From positions 1 to 63,761 of the forward strand of contig JAFLTS010000016.1 of NCBI GenBank assembly GCA_022509185.1: a stretch of DNA of 63,761 bases. Reading direction: 5' to 3'. This document shows, piece by piece, positions 1 through 8,050 of the stretch. A program made the position numbers and the translations under genes. Under the pieces are notes generated by a model. The model saw only the letters and a program-made list of their open reading frames with translations, did no database searches and was not told the origin of the DNA. The stretch comes from Muribaculaceae bacterium (GTDB taxonomy: Bacteria > Bacteroidota > Bacteroidia > Bacteroidales > Muribaculaceae). Position 1 is the stretch's first letter, and each line of letters begins with the position of its first letter.

Positions 1-80
1 ACAGCTCAACCCGCTACCCTTGCTTCGATCAAGACCTGGGGGATTTACGGGGAGCAAGTCGTGCAGGACTCACCCGATGC
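1..80 (-). ncRNA. ffs: Small SRP RNA (4.5S-like), 3' part cut by window edge
   Basis: Read on the minus strand, the segment carries the bacterial SRP domain IV signature: CAGGUC, a six-base apex, GAAGCA, then AAGGGUAG, preceded by a UAAAUCCCCC strand. The 5' arm (GGGUGAGUCCUGC) would pair with a 3' arm lying beyond position 1, so only about 80 of roughly 100 nt are present. The apex reads UUGAUC rather than the usual CGGAAG, so the loop is not a standard GGAA tetraloop. The identification rests on the conserved internal-loop sequences and general layout; no folding was computed. Confidence 0.6.
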
Positions 81-228
81 AAAATTACATTGATTTTCCA
101 ATTATTACAAATTTTATTCAGATTATCTCCTTGTTTATATGCAATTTTTATTACAAAATAATTGCCAATCCCTGAAAATCAGATGATTGGCAATCTTTGA
201 AATCTCACTTAATTTGTGTTAACAAATC

Positions 229-2541
229 TTAAACGCCAACTTGTTCCACTACTATACCATCAATCAGGGCATGATTGGTTTGCAAATTCATGTTGCTGTC
301 TTCCGGATTATATTGCAAAACAATCTTATGGATGCCTTTCGTAAGTCTTACCTTTACAGAGTTGGAAATGCCCCAGTCGTTCCAGTTAGATACTCCGCGT
401 TGAGGCATTACTATGGTACCCACATCCTTACCGTCGACATATAAACTCCTGATAGCTGCCTTATTCTCGGTGTTTACAGGTCCGTTGCCATTGCTGTATC
501 TATATGATATTGAATAAACTCCGTCGTTGGGAACTTCGATAGTCTTGACCAAAGGAGCCGTGGTTTGGTCAGTTTCTGCAAACCCCTTACCTTTGAAACC
601 CTCTATTGAGGTGGATGGATAGGAAATTTCCGGTGAAACTGCAACAACTACTTCATCCTCCATATCCCAGAAACTTGAGGGACGGTTGCTCCGTGGTTCT
701 GATGCGAAGCTTTCCGTGCCATCTGTGGCCACTCCGATCACCTGCCATTCACCGGGCTCTAAAGCCGCCCATTGGGTCTGACGTGTGCGTCCTACTTCCT
801 TGCCATCTTTCAGCACGATATATTCAGCGATATATTCAATCGGGTTCCATTGCAGAAGATTATTTACCGGAGCACCCGGTTGACTCAAAGCAGCATCGTT
901 GATGAGCCAGGTGATCGGAGTGAGGGGAGCCTTAAGATTGGCTACATTATTCACCTTCATTGCCGGAATAGGCTGATTGTCCATATCTACAACTATAGCC
1001 GTATTGTCTTTAAGCATCTTTGCAGGAATAACTGGATTCTTGGCCAGATCGTATGGCTTGCCGTCGATAGTTATTTTTGAAACCTTATTTCCGAATCCGT
1101 TAACAGTGATATTAAGTTTTCCTCCTCTGTACGGGAAATTTGAGAGAGTTCTTGTACCCCCTAAAACTTCAGGCACGAAAGGAGCTATCCGAAGCCCGTC
1201 TTTTTCAAAGTGTATGCCGAAGAGTATCTGATTGGTCAGAGCAAGATTACCGGCCAGACTCCACAACATGTTTGAAGAATTGAGTTCAGTGAAGATATCC
1301 CCGTTGTCAAGGTTGAAATTTTCCTTGTTGGTGGCAAAAAGGGCAGCCGGTCTCACCACACTGCCGATTCCTTGAAGCACACCCTGTTCATTTCCCGCCT
1401 TTGCCTGAGCCAAAGTCCAGTAAGAAGCCACGAATGGCCAGAGGGCATTGTTATGATAATTTGGAATATCAGCGATCTGCGGATAGAAGATAGCCGGTCC
1501 GAATTTTGTGGTCGGATTGTTTTCGGATATTGATTTCTGCTTGTCTGCCGGGGCTATATCATATAAGATAGCAAGAGATTCGCCCAAAGTCTCGGCCCTG
1601 GGATTTAAGATAAGGTTGTCACGACCGTATGTGTACATTCCATAATAACCCTTATCTTCCATCCAGAATGTTTCATCTATTCTTTGAGCCAGCTCGTCGG
1701 CCGCTTTCTTGAACTCCGCCGCTTCTGCTTTCTTACCCAATTCCTCGGCCATCTGTGAGGCACAGTTAAGCGCGGCCGCATAAAGCACATTTGTGCCCAT
1801 CGCCTCGCTTTGTGCAATGTCTGCTGTCTGCATCCATCTCGGGTAGCTTTGTTCACGCCAGTCGATAAAGGAAGTCTCCCCTTTTATAAGGCCGTTTTCG
1901 CTTATCACTGTCCGGGCATCCTTTGCTATTGAACGTTCTACCACGGGATATACCTTTTCGAGCCATTGACGGTCGCCTGTAACTTTATATATTTCCCAGG
2001 CAGCCACTGTCCATATCATGCGGTCGGTAGATATAGGCCACGCGCCTCCCGATCCTGTGTCCTGAATTATCTGGCCTTCGTCATTGATTTTCTTTAGCAA
2101 GGAGATCATGGAAGCCTCGGGCTGAAGGGCCGCCATAGAGAGGATGATGGAATAGCTGACATCTCTGGTCCATACTCCGGCCCATTCCTTACCGGTGCGA
2201 AGAGTGGTATCGGGTTCTACGGCATTCACCATTTCATCGAGCCCCATATTATACACAGCCTCCATAAGAGGGTTTCCTCCGGACACAACGGGATACTCGC
2301 TCAGGTCATTCTTCTTGATCCAAACCTGGTCAATAGGCATGAAATATCCCGGACGACCTTTGTAAGTACTCCGGATTTCATAAGGATTCACCGCCCAGGC
2401 TTTGAATTCATCTTGATACAATGTATCCCCTTTCCAGATATAGGCATCAGTTTCCACCACGACAGGAGCCTCCTGTGCCAATACATTCATTCCGGAAACA
2501 AAGCATGAGGATACCATGAGAATTTTATATAACGTTTTCAT
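229..2541 (-). CDS. Secreted (alpha/alpha)6-barrel glycoside hydrolase with C-terminal carbohydrate-binding-like domain
   Basis: A 770-residue protein with a signal peptide ending near residue 22 (VLAQ|EAP). Residues about 90-480 look like an alpha/alpha toroid of the six-hairpin glycosidase/amylo-alpha-1,6-glucosidase type: WTRDVSYS near 125, SGGAWPISTDR near 165, WREQSYPRWMQ near 230, YHNNALWPFVASYW near 365. Bacteroidetes relatives are usually annotated as glycogen-debranching or MGH1-type hydrolases. Residues about 635-770 form a beta-rich domain resembling CBM6/CBM35 (YSISYRYSNGNGP, ALIDGIVVEQV). It is a single gene transcribed away from the fimbrial operon, with a 320-bp shared upstream region. 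The substrate cannot be read from sequence; an alpha-linked oligosaccharide in the periplasm is an inference. Confidence 0.7.
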   Translation of the reverse strand: MKTLYKILMVSSCFVSGMNVLAQEAPVVVETDAYIWKGDTLYQDEFKAWAVNPYEIRSTYKGRPGYFMPIDQVWIKKNDLSEYPVVSGGNPLMEAVYNMGLDEMVNAVEPDTTLRTGKEWAGVWTRDVSYSIILSMAALQPEASMISLLKKINDEGQIIQDTGSGGAWPISTDRMIWTVAAWEIYKVTGDRQWLEKVYPVVERSIAKDARTVISENGLIKGETSFIDWREQSYPRWMQTADIAQSEAMGTNVLYAAALNCASQMAEELGKKAEAAEFKKAADELAQRIDETFWMEDKGYYGMYTYGRDNLILNPRAETLGESLAILYDIAPADKQKSISENNPTTKFGPAIFYPQIADIPNYHNNALWPFVASYWTLAQAKAGNEQGVLQGIGSVVRPAALFATNKENFNLDNGDIFTELNSSNMLWSLAGNLALTNQILFGIHFEKDGLRIAPFVPEVLGGTRTLSNFPYRGGKLNITVNGFGNKVSKITIDGKPYDLAKNPVIPAKMLKDNTAIVVDMDNQPIPAMKVNNVANLKAPLTPITWLINDAALSQPGAPVNNLLQWNPIEYIAEYIVLKDGKEVGRTRQTQWAALEPGEWQVIGVATDGTESFASEPRSNRPSSFWDMEDEVVVAVSPEISYPSTSIEGFKGKGFAETDQTTAPLVKTIEVPNDGVYSISYRYSNGNGPVNTENKAAIRSLYVDGKDVGTIVMPQRGVSNWNDWGISNSVKVRLTKGIHKIVLQYNPEDSNMNLQTNHALIDGIVVEQVGV

Positions 2542-2701
2542 GGGAAGGTATTTATAATTTTATGTAAAATTAATAAAATAAATAAATAAAGCATAGGGAG
2601 ACGGGGAATGTTATTAAAAGTTAATGCATTAATATAAATTAGTATTTGTTAACAATATTTATAGAATTTATAAAGCTTTGATTTATAGCGTTTTACGCTA
2701 T

Positions 2702-2710
2702 GGGGGGGGG
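2702..2710. repeat. G9 homopolymer tract upstream of fimbrial operon
   Basis: Nine consecutive G residues sit immediately after a 6-bp hairpin in otherwise AT-rich DNA, about 52 bp upstream of the predicted -7 box of the fimbrial operon. Long G tracts are known slipped-strand phase-variation sites in surface-structure promoters of other bacteria; that role here is an inference. Confidence 0.85.
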
Positions 2711-2753
2711 TAAAATGAGTTTTAACTTTTTGAATATCATTAGAATATAAACT

Positions 2754-2769
2754 CAAAATTATAATTTTG
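2754..2769. promoter_or_regulatory. Palindromic back-to-back -7 boxes
   Basis: CAAAATTATAATTTTG is a perfect 16-bp palindrome. Its right half TAATTTTG fits the Bacteroidetes -7 consensus TAnnTTTG for the plus strand (fimbrial operon, start near 2776). Its left half fits the same box on the minus strand (glycosidase). Neither side has a clear TTTG -33 element 19-21 bp away, so activity in both directions is uncertain. It could instead be an operator. Confidence 0.4.
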
Positions 2770-2861
2770 GGGATGAAACGATTAATTCTATTGGAAAAAA
2801 GAATAGGGGATTCTTGGCTCTTTTTCTCATAGAAATCAAGAAAAACACAAAAACAAAAGTC

Positions 2862-3440
2862 GTGAAAAAAAAGCTTAAGCTACTGTTAATGGCAGCCATA
2901 GGATGTGTTACAACTATGTCGGCACAGGTTGGTGTGAAGACAAATATAGTTGGAGACGCATTACTGTCGCCCGCTTTGGGAATTGAGGTTGGTCTGGCGC
3001 CACATTGGACCTTAGATGCCACCGGAGAAGTTAATTTTTGGAGTGTAAACGGCCATTTGTGGAAGCACTGGCTGGCTCAACCCGAAGCACGTTATTGGTT
3101 CTGCGACCGTTTTGCAGGTCATTTCTTAGGCTTACACGCAATCGGAGGACAGTATAATTTCGGCAACATTCACAACGGCATCACTTTTTTAGGCAGCAAG
3201 TTTAAGAATTTAAGCGACTACAGATATCAGGGCTGGGCCGTAGGTGCCGGTATCGGATACGGTTATTCCTGGGTGCTGGCGAAACACTGGAACTTTGAAG
3301 CAGAGATAGGTATCGGATGGATTTATACAAGATATGATAAATTCAGATGTAAAAACTGCGGCAAGAAGTTAGAGAGTAATAGAGTGCATAATTATGTAGG
3401 GCCAACAAAGGTATCATTGGCTTTGGAATATATCTTCTAA
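2862..3440 (+). CDS. DUF3575 outer-membrane protein, first gene of fimbrial operon
   Basis: About 193 residues from a GTG at 2862, chosen because it places a normal signal peptide (VKKKLKLLLMAAIG...MSAQ) at the N terminus. The longer frame from a TTG at 2814 adds a charged stretch ahead of it. The mature part shows alternating beta-strand patterns typical of the DUF3575 family (VGVKTNIVGDALLSPALG, WAVGAGIGYGYSWVL, EAEIGIGWIYTRYD) and ends in a beta-signal-like LALEYIF, consistent with a small outer-membrane barrel. It has a CxxC pair (KCKN-type, residues about 166-169). DUF3575 genes commonly precede Mfa/Fim-like fimbrial genes in Bacteroidales. It lies 11 bp from the next gene. Confidence 0.85.
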   Translation: MKKKLKLLLMAAIGCVTTMSAQVGVKTNIVGDALLSPALGIEVGLAPHWTLDATGEVNFWSVNGHLWKHWLAQPEARYWFCDRFAGHFLGLHAIGGQYNFGNIHNGITFLGSKFKNLSDYRYQGWAVGAGIGYGYSWVLAKHWNFEAEIGIGWIYTRYDKFRCKNCGKKLESNRVHNYVGPTKVSLALEYIF

Positions 3441-3451
3441 ACCTGAAAGAG

Positions 3452-4894
3452 ATGAAAAATTTAAAAGCTATAATAAAGTCAGCCTTCCTTGGTCTTTTGA
3501 TATTATCTGCCGGCAGTTTAAGCGCCGGTGCTGAAGGAAACGAAAATTATCTTGGAGGAGAGCCCGCACTCACACGCAACGGGAATCTCATGAGCGTAGA
3601 TATACCTTTTGATTTTAAAGATCTGAAATTAAATCATAACCAGGGTCTTTTGCTCACACCTATGCTGGTTAACGGTACCGATACCTTGAAACTTACGCCT
3701 GTCGGAATATACGGACGCACCGCCTGGTATCAATTGGAAAGAGGGATATTGAAAACGGTGCCCTTAGATTCACAGATAGCTCTAAAATACAGTTCCCGGA
3801 AAGATCCTATGGTCTACAGCAGGAATCTTGAATATTCCTCCTGGATGAACGGAAGCAGCCTTATAATAGGTCAGGATTTCTATGGATGCGCAGGCTGCAA
3901 CCAGGGCAAAAGCCTTTCGGAACCTTTGGTAGCCTATAATGAGGAAATTTTAGAAATGGAACCTCCATTGATCTACCAGGCAGCAGTGGTGGAAGGTGTG
4001 AAGATGCGTGAACTCTCCGGAAGAGCTTACGTTGATTTCCCCGTAAATAAGATTGTGATTTATCCCGACTACAGAAATAATACCTATGAATTAGGTAAGA
4101 TTATCGCGACAATAGATTCCGTAAAAAATGACCCGGATATTACGGTTACCAGTATTCATATAGCCGGTACGGCCTCTCCGGAGGGTCCCTACGACAACAA
4201 TGTTTATTTGGCTAAAAACCGAACCATTGCATTGAAAGATTATGTAACCACTCTTTATAATTTCCCGAAAGATTTTATTCAGACAGACTATGATCCCGTG
4301 GACTGGAAAGGTTTGAGAGAGTGGCTTGAAAACAACAACCTTAATCATAAAGAGGAGATATTGGCTATCGTGGATTCGGATATAGAACCATATGCAAGGA
4401 ACTCAAAGATCAAAACAGACTATCCTGTTGAATATGAATGGCTGTTGAGAAATGTTTATCCCGCCTTGCGTCATTCCGACTACAGGATTGAATATCAGAT
4501 CCGTGAATTCACAGATATTGCTGAGATTGCTGAAATAATGCGCACCAAGCCTCAGAAACTTTCTTTAAGCGAGATGTATAGACTGGCCGGTGCCCTTGAG
4601 CCCGGATCTGAGGAATATAACGAAGTATTTGAAATAGCTGTCAGGATGTATCCTGATGACGAAACAGCCAATCTTAACGCTGCAAATTCTGCATTGGCAA
4701 GAAAGGACCTCGAAAGAGCTGAAAAATATCTTCAGAAAGCCGGAGAATCCGCGGAAGCCAATTATGCCCGTGGAGTATTAAAAGGAATGCAAGGAAATTA
4801 TGAAGAGGGTATAATTCTGATTGAGAAGGCCCGAAACCAGGGACTCGCGACAGGAGACGAACTTTTAGAAAATTTCAAAAGCAGAATAAAATAA
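3452..4894 (+). CDS. DUF3868/OmpA-like/TPR protein of fimbrial operon
   Basis: A 480-residue exported protein (signal peptide to about residue 27). Residues about 30-190 match the DUF3868 family, with a cysteine pair CAGC near 146-149. Residues about 195-290 resemble an OmpA C-terminal peptidoglycan-binding fold, with the landmark IAGTASPEGPYDNN followed by LAKNRTIALKDYV. Residues about 380-475 contain short TPR-like helices (AANSALARKDLERAEKYL). The DUF3575-DUF3868 pair typically sits directly before Mfa1/FimA-like genes. A role in anchoring or exporting fimbriae at the outer membrane is inferred from context and the OmpA-like part. A 91-bp gap follows, so an internal promoter for the shaft gene is possible. 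Confidence 0.82.
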   Translation: MKNLKAIIKSAFLGLLILSAGSLSAGAEGNENYLGGEPALTRNGNLMSVDIPFDFKDLKLNHNQGLLLTPMLVNGTDTLKLTPVGIYGRTAWYQLERGILKTVPLDSQIALKYSSRKDPMVYSRNLEYSSWMNGSSLIIGQDFYGCAGCNQGKSLSEPLVAYNEEILEMEPPLIYQAAVVEGVKMRELSGRAYVDFPVNKIVIYPDYRNNTYELGKIIATIDSVKNDPDITVTSIHIAGTASPEGPYDNNVYLAKNRTIALKDYVTTLYNFPKDFIQTDYDPVDWKGLREWLENNNLNHKEEILAIVDSDIEPYARNSKIKTDYPVEYEWLLRNVYPALRHSDYRIEYQIREFTDIAEIAEIMRTKPQKLSLSEMYRLAGALEPGSEEYNEVFEIAVRMYPDDETANLNAANSALARKDLERAEKYLQKAGESAEANYARGVLKGMQGNYEEGIILIEKARNQGLATGDELLENFKSRIK

Positions 4895-4985
4895 ATCAAT
4901 TCAGTGGATGCACGGGAGAATCAACTTCTTCAGGGCTTGAAAATTAACTGTCAAAAATAGAATAATAATAAACAAACATCATACA

Positions 4986-6938
4986 ATGAAAAAAGCGATT
5001 TTTCCTCTTTTGCTTGCCGGTCTGATGGCAAGTTGTGCCAATGAAGATCTTGGCAACGCTGGACAAAATTTATCAGGCGATGCAGTTGAAGCCCAGCTTT
5101 ACGGTTATCTCACAGTGAGTATGGTAGCTCCGGGTGGATATATGACAAAAGCTAACGACGATGACCAAAACTATAAGTATGGTACGGAAGACGAGAATTA
5201 TGTGAGAAAGATAAGATTCTTCTTCTTCGACGAGAGCGGTAACCCGGCTCAGGTAAGAAAGAATCCGACTGACGACAGCAAATTCTATTCATTCTACGAC
5301 TGGGATCCGACAGATAATGATAATGACTATACTCCCGGTGATGACGTAACTACAAAACCTTCGGATGATCAATACACCGGTGAAACTATCGAATCGATGC
5401 TGACGACCACTATTGCGATAAGCGGCCCGGCATTAGATGCCGAACAGACTCCCGTGATGCCGGCTCAGGTGCTGGCAGTAGTCAACCCGAACAGTACGGT
5501 ATTGGAACTTGTGAATCCTTCCTTAGCTACAGTACAGGCAGCTGTGGGTGCTGATGCAGAAGCTACCGTGGCATCACCGTTGACTACCATCGTAGACGAC
5601 TTCCAGACCGACTTGATGGGCAAGGGGGATTTTGTGATGAGCAATTCAGTATTCAGAACAGGCACCTCAGATGCTTATGCAGTGAATGATGCCCAGTCTA
5701 TCGATCCGGAAAAACATATACAGGCTAAACTCGAAGATTCACAGAAAAATCCTCTCGTCATCTATGTGGAGCGTGTGCTGGCACGTCTTGATCTTAGTGT
5801 AGGTATTGCAGACAGCAAAAAGAAAACAACCGATGATGGAACAATCTATGATGTGGAATTCGAATTCAATCCTGTAGATCCGAATTATGAGGATAATGAA
5901 TTGAAACCATCAGTTTCAGAACCTACAAAGATTTATGCGAAACTTTTAGGCTGGACCATAACTTCAACACCGAAGGAATCGAGGCTTGTAAAACAGATCC
6001 AAACCGGATGGGATGATTTCAATGCAAATCAACCTTGGAATGCCACAGACTTCCATCGTTCTTTCTGGGCTGTAAACCACGACAAGCTGGATGATGCCAA
6101 TTCTATCAAGGATAACTATAGATGGAATTCTTACAACGATATCAGCGGTATCAATAATAACACCAGAGCTGACGAATGTTTCGATATGACAAAAGAATCT
6201 GCCTATATGCAGGAAAACGCAAATCCTTTAGCATCAGCTGCAACAGGTGCAAATCCTTCATATCCTACCAAAGTGCTTTTGGCAGCTCAGTTGGTTGACG
6301 GAAATGGAAAACCGGTTACAATAACCCAATGGGGTCAGCAATATTATACTATCGAAGGTCTCAAGAATCTCGTAGCTCATATGCTCAATCTTTACACCGG
6401 TGAAGGTGAAGATAAAGAAAAGGTTAAACCTTCAGATCTTGATTTCATGACCTCAAGCTATTATAAGGCTAAGGATCGTCAACCTATCGGATTCTCAGGA
6501 GGATATATCTCATATTTCACACTTCGTAAGGAAAAACTTTCAGAAAGTGAACAGGGCACCCTTCCTTCAGACAAGACCTGGTATCACCTTGATGAAAATG
6601 ATCCTACCGGTGAAAAATATGATGAGATCGAGGATGTAGATAAATATCTTGAAGATGTATTGGGATATGCCTTGGTATGGAATAACGGTTACACTTACTA
6701 TTATTTCGATGTCCGTCACCTCGGAACAGATGACAAAAATATGGGTTATTACGGTGTGGTAAGAAATCATATCTACGACTCGACCATCACAACATTGAAG
6801 GGTCTTGGTACTCCTGTATGGGATCCTAAAGAGAATATTTATCCTGAACATCCTGATATCAGCGGTAACCTGATCACAGCTCAGATTAAAGTGTTGATGT
6901 GGCGTGTAGTATCTCAAAACTACGAGTTAGTCTGGTAA
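4986..6938 (+). CDS. Mfa1-like major fimbrillin (type V pilus shaft)
   Basis: A 650-residue lipoprotein with lipobox LMAS|C (Cys17). After a short linker, MTK|A at residue 55 is a candidate trypsin-like cleavage point, as in type V pilins where removal of the N-terminal strand opens the donor-strand groove. The mature protein has the two-domain transthyretin-like look of Mfa1: YVRKIRFFFFDESG in the N domain, YVERVLARLDLSV in the middle, and a C-terminal strand ITAQIKVLMWRVVSQNYELVW close to the usual Mfa1 ending. It is followed at once by an Mfa2-like anchor, the same order as mfa1-mfa2 in Porphyromonas. It is larger than most fimbrillins. Confidence 0.85.
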   Translation: MKKAIFPLLLAGLMASCANEDLGNAGQNLSGDAVEAQLYGYLTVSMVAPGGYMTKANDDDQNYKYGTEDENYVRKIRFFFFDESGNPAQVRKNPTDDSKFYSFYDWDPTDNDNDYTPGDDVTTKPSDDQYTGETIESMLTTTIAISGPALDAEQTPVMPAQVLAVVNPNSTVLELVNPSLATVQAAVGADAEATVASPLTTIVDDFQTDLMGKGDFVMSNSVFRTGTSDAYAVNDAQSIDPEKHIQAKLEDSQKNPLVIYVERVLARLDLSVGIADSKKKTTDDGTIYDVEFEFNPVDPNYEDNELKPSVSEPTKIYAKLLGWTITSTPKESRLVKQIQTGWDDFNANQPWNATDFHRSFWAVNHDKLDDANSIKDNYRWNSYNDISGINNNTRADECFDMTKESAYMQENANPLASAATGANPSYPTKVLLAAQLVDGNGKPVTITQWGQQYYTIEGLKNLVAHMLNLYTGEGEDKEKVKPSDLDFMTSSYYKAKDRQPIGFSGGYISYFTLRKEKLSESEQGTLPSDKTWYHLDENDPTGEKYDEIEDVDKYLEDVLGYALVWNNGYTYYYFDVRHLGTDDKNMGYYGVVRNHIYDSTITTLKGLGTPVWDPKENIYPEHPDISGNLITAQIKVLMWRVVSQNYELVW

Positions 6939-6961
6939 ACTGAAGATTGGAGAAAAACTTA

Positions 6962-8011
6962 ATGATTTGTAAATTAAAATATATGTTGCCGGTTGTAGGC
7001 ATGGCTCTTATGTCGTGCCACAACCCGGTATACGATTACGAAGGAGATTGCGAACCCCACTACTACGTAAAATTTGTCTATGACATGAATATGCAGTGGG
7101 CCGATGCTTTTTCCTCTCAGGTAAACTCGGTTGAACTTTATGTTTTCGATCCACAGACAGGGGAAATCGTTAAACGTTTCGAGGAATTCGATACCTCAGT
7201 TTTATCCTCTCCGGGCTACCTGATGCCACTTGATCTTGAACCGGGGAATTATCAATTCGTGGCCTGGTGTGGTCTTGAAAACAATATGGAAAATCTGTTT
7301 TCTCTTCCATCCACAAGGACACGTGTGGAAGAGGTACATTGCAGAATGCACCGGGACTATGATGACAAAGGAAATGCCTTTCAGGACAAACAGCTTCATC
7401 ATCTGTTCTACGGAAGTCTGGATGCCACGCTCCCGGACGAAGAGGGAACCTACGTCTATCAGGTTGATCTGATAAAGAACACCAATAATATCAGTATATC
7501 ACTTCAGCATGTTTCGGGTCAACCGCTCACAGCCGATATGTTTAATGTGGAAATGACCGAAGGCAACGGACATCTCAAGCATGACAACTCATTGATGGAT
7601 GATGAAGATATCTCTTACCGCCCCTGGCATCTGAGAGACGGCGCTATGGATATCGGAGGCATGAAAGCTGAAAATGATGATGAGACCTTGAATTTCTTCA
7701 TGGCGGAACTTTCCACCTGCAGACTTATGAAAGACAGGGATCCCCGAATCAATATCACCGATTCTTCAACCGGCGAACTCATCTATTCGATACCAATCGT
7801 GAAATGGGCCACCACTTTCAGAAGTCAGCAATTTGCCGATGTCAACAACGAGATTCATGTGGTTTATGACGATCAGGAATATCTCGACCGGGAGAACCAG
7901 TATAACATAATGCTTTACCTCGACAATAAGGAAGATGGAGGCTGGCTCACAGCCACAATCTATATCAATTCATGGCGAGTTGTGACTTCCCAGTATGAGG
8001 TGGAAGATTAA
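6962..8011 (+). CDS. Mfa2/FimB-family fimbrial anchor lipoprotein
   Basis: The start is set at the ATG at 6962, which follows GGAGAAAA and yields a compact lipoprotein signal (MICKLKYMLPVVGMALMS|C, Cys19). The open frame extends upstream only through a TTG at 6947. The body matches the FimB/Mfa2 family: CEPHYYVKFVYDMNMQWADAF near the start, VNSVELYVFDPQTG, then GNYQFVAWCG. In Porphyromonas, Mfa2 stays lipidated, anchors the fimbria and limits its length. Consistent with that, this protein lacks the TR/TK cleavage point found near residues 52-60 in the other lipoproteins of the operon. It lies 23 bp after the shaft gene. Confidence 0.87.
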   Translation: MICKLKYMLPVVGMALMSCHNPVYDYEGDCEPHYYVKFVYDMNMQWADAFSSQVNSVELYVFDPQTGEIVKRFEEFDTSVLSSPGYLMPLDLEPGNYQFVAWCGLENNMENLFSLPSTRTRVEEVHCRMHRDYDDKGNAFQDKQLHHLFYGSLDATLPDEEGTYVYQVDLIKNTNNISISLQHVSGQPLTADMFNVEMTEGNGHLKHDNSLMDDEDISYRPWHLRDGAMDIGGMKAENDDETLNFFMAELSTCRLMKDRDPRINITDSSTGELIYSIPIVKWATTFRSQQFADVNNEIHVVYDDQEYLDRENQYNIMLYLDNKEDGGWLTATIYINSWRVVTSQYEVED

Positions 8012-8050
8012 TCTAATTATATACAAAAGAGTAATATCAGCAACAGAGGG

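Larger units (their letters stand above)
2542..2861. other. AT-rich divergent regulatory gap
   Basis: This 320-bp region separates the minus-strand glycosidase from the plus-strand fimbrial operon. It contains a hairpin (ATAGCG, 5-nt loop, CGCTAT; 2685-2701), directly followed by nine G residues (2702-2710), and a 16-bp palindrome (2754-2769) whose halves are each a Bacteroidetes -7 box. No convincing gene is present. A 16-codon ORF opened by the ATG at 2700 spans the G tract and stops at 2750. Confidence 0.6.

Noticed and set aside
241..1231. Plus-strand ORFs opposite the first glycosidase
   Set aside because: They overlap each other and the glycosidase in antisense and lack conserved features.
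2814..2861. TTG start giving a 208-residue DUF3575 protein
   Set aside because: It puts 16 charged residues ahead of a normal signal peptide; the GTG at 2862 fits an exported protein better.
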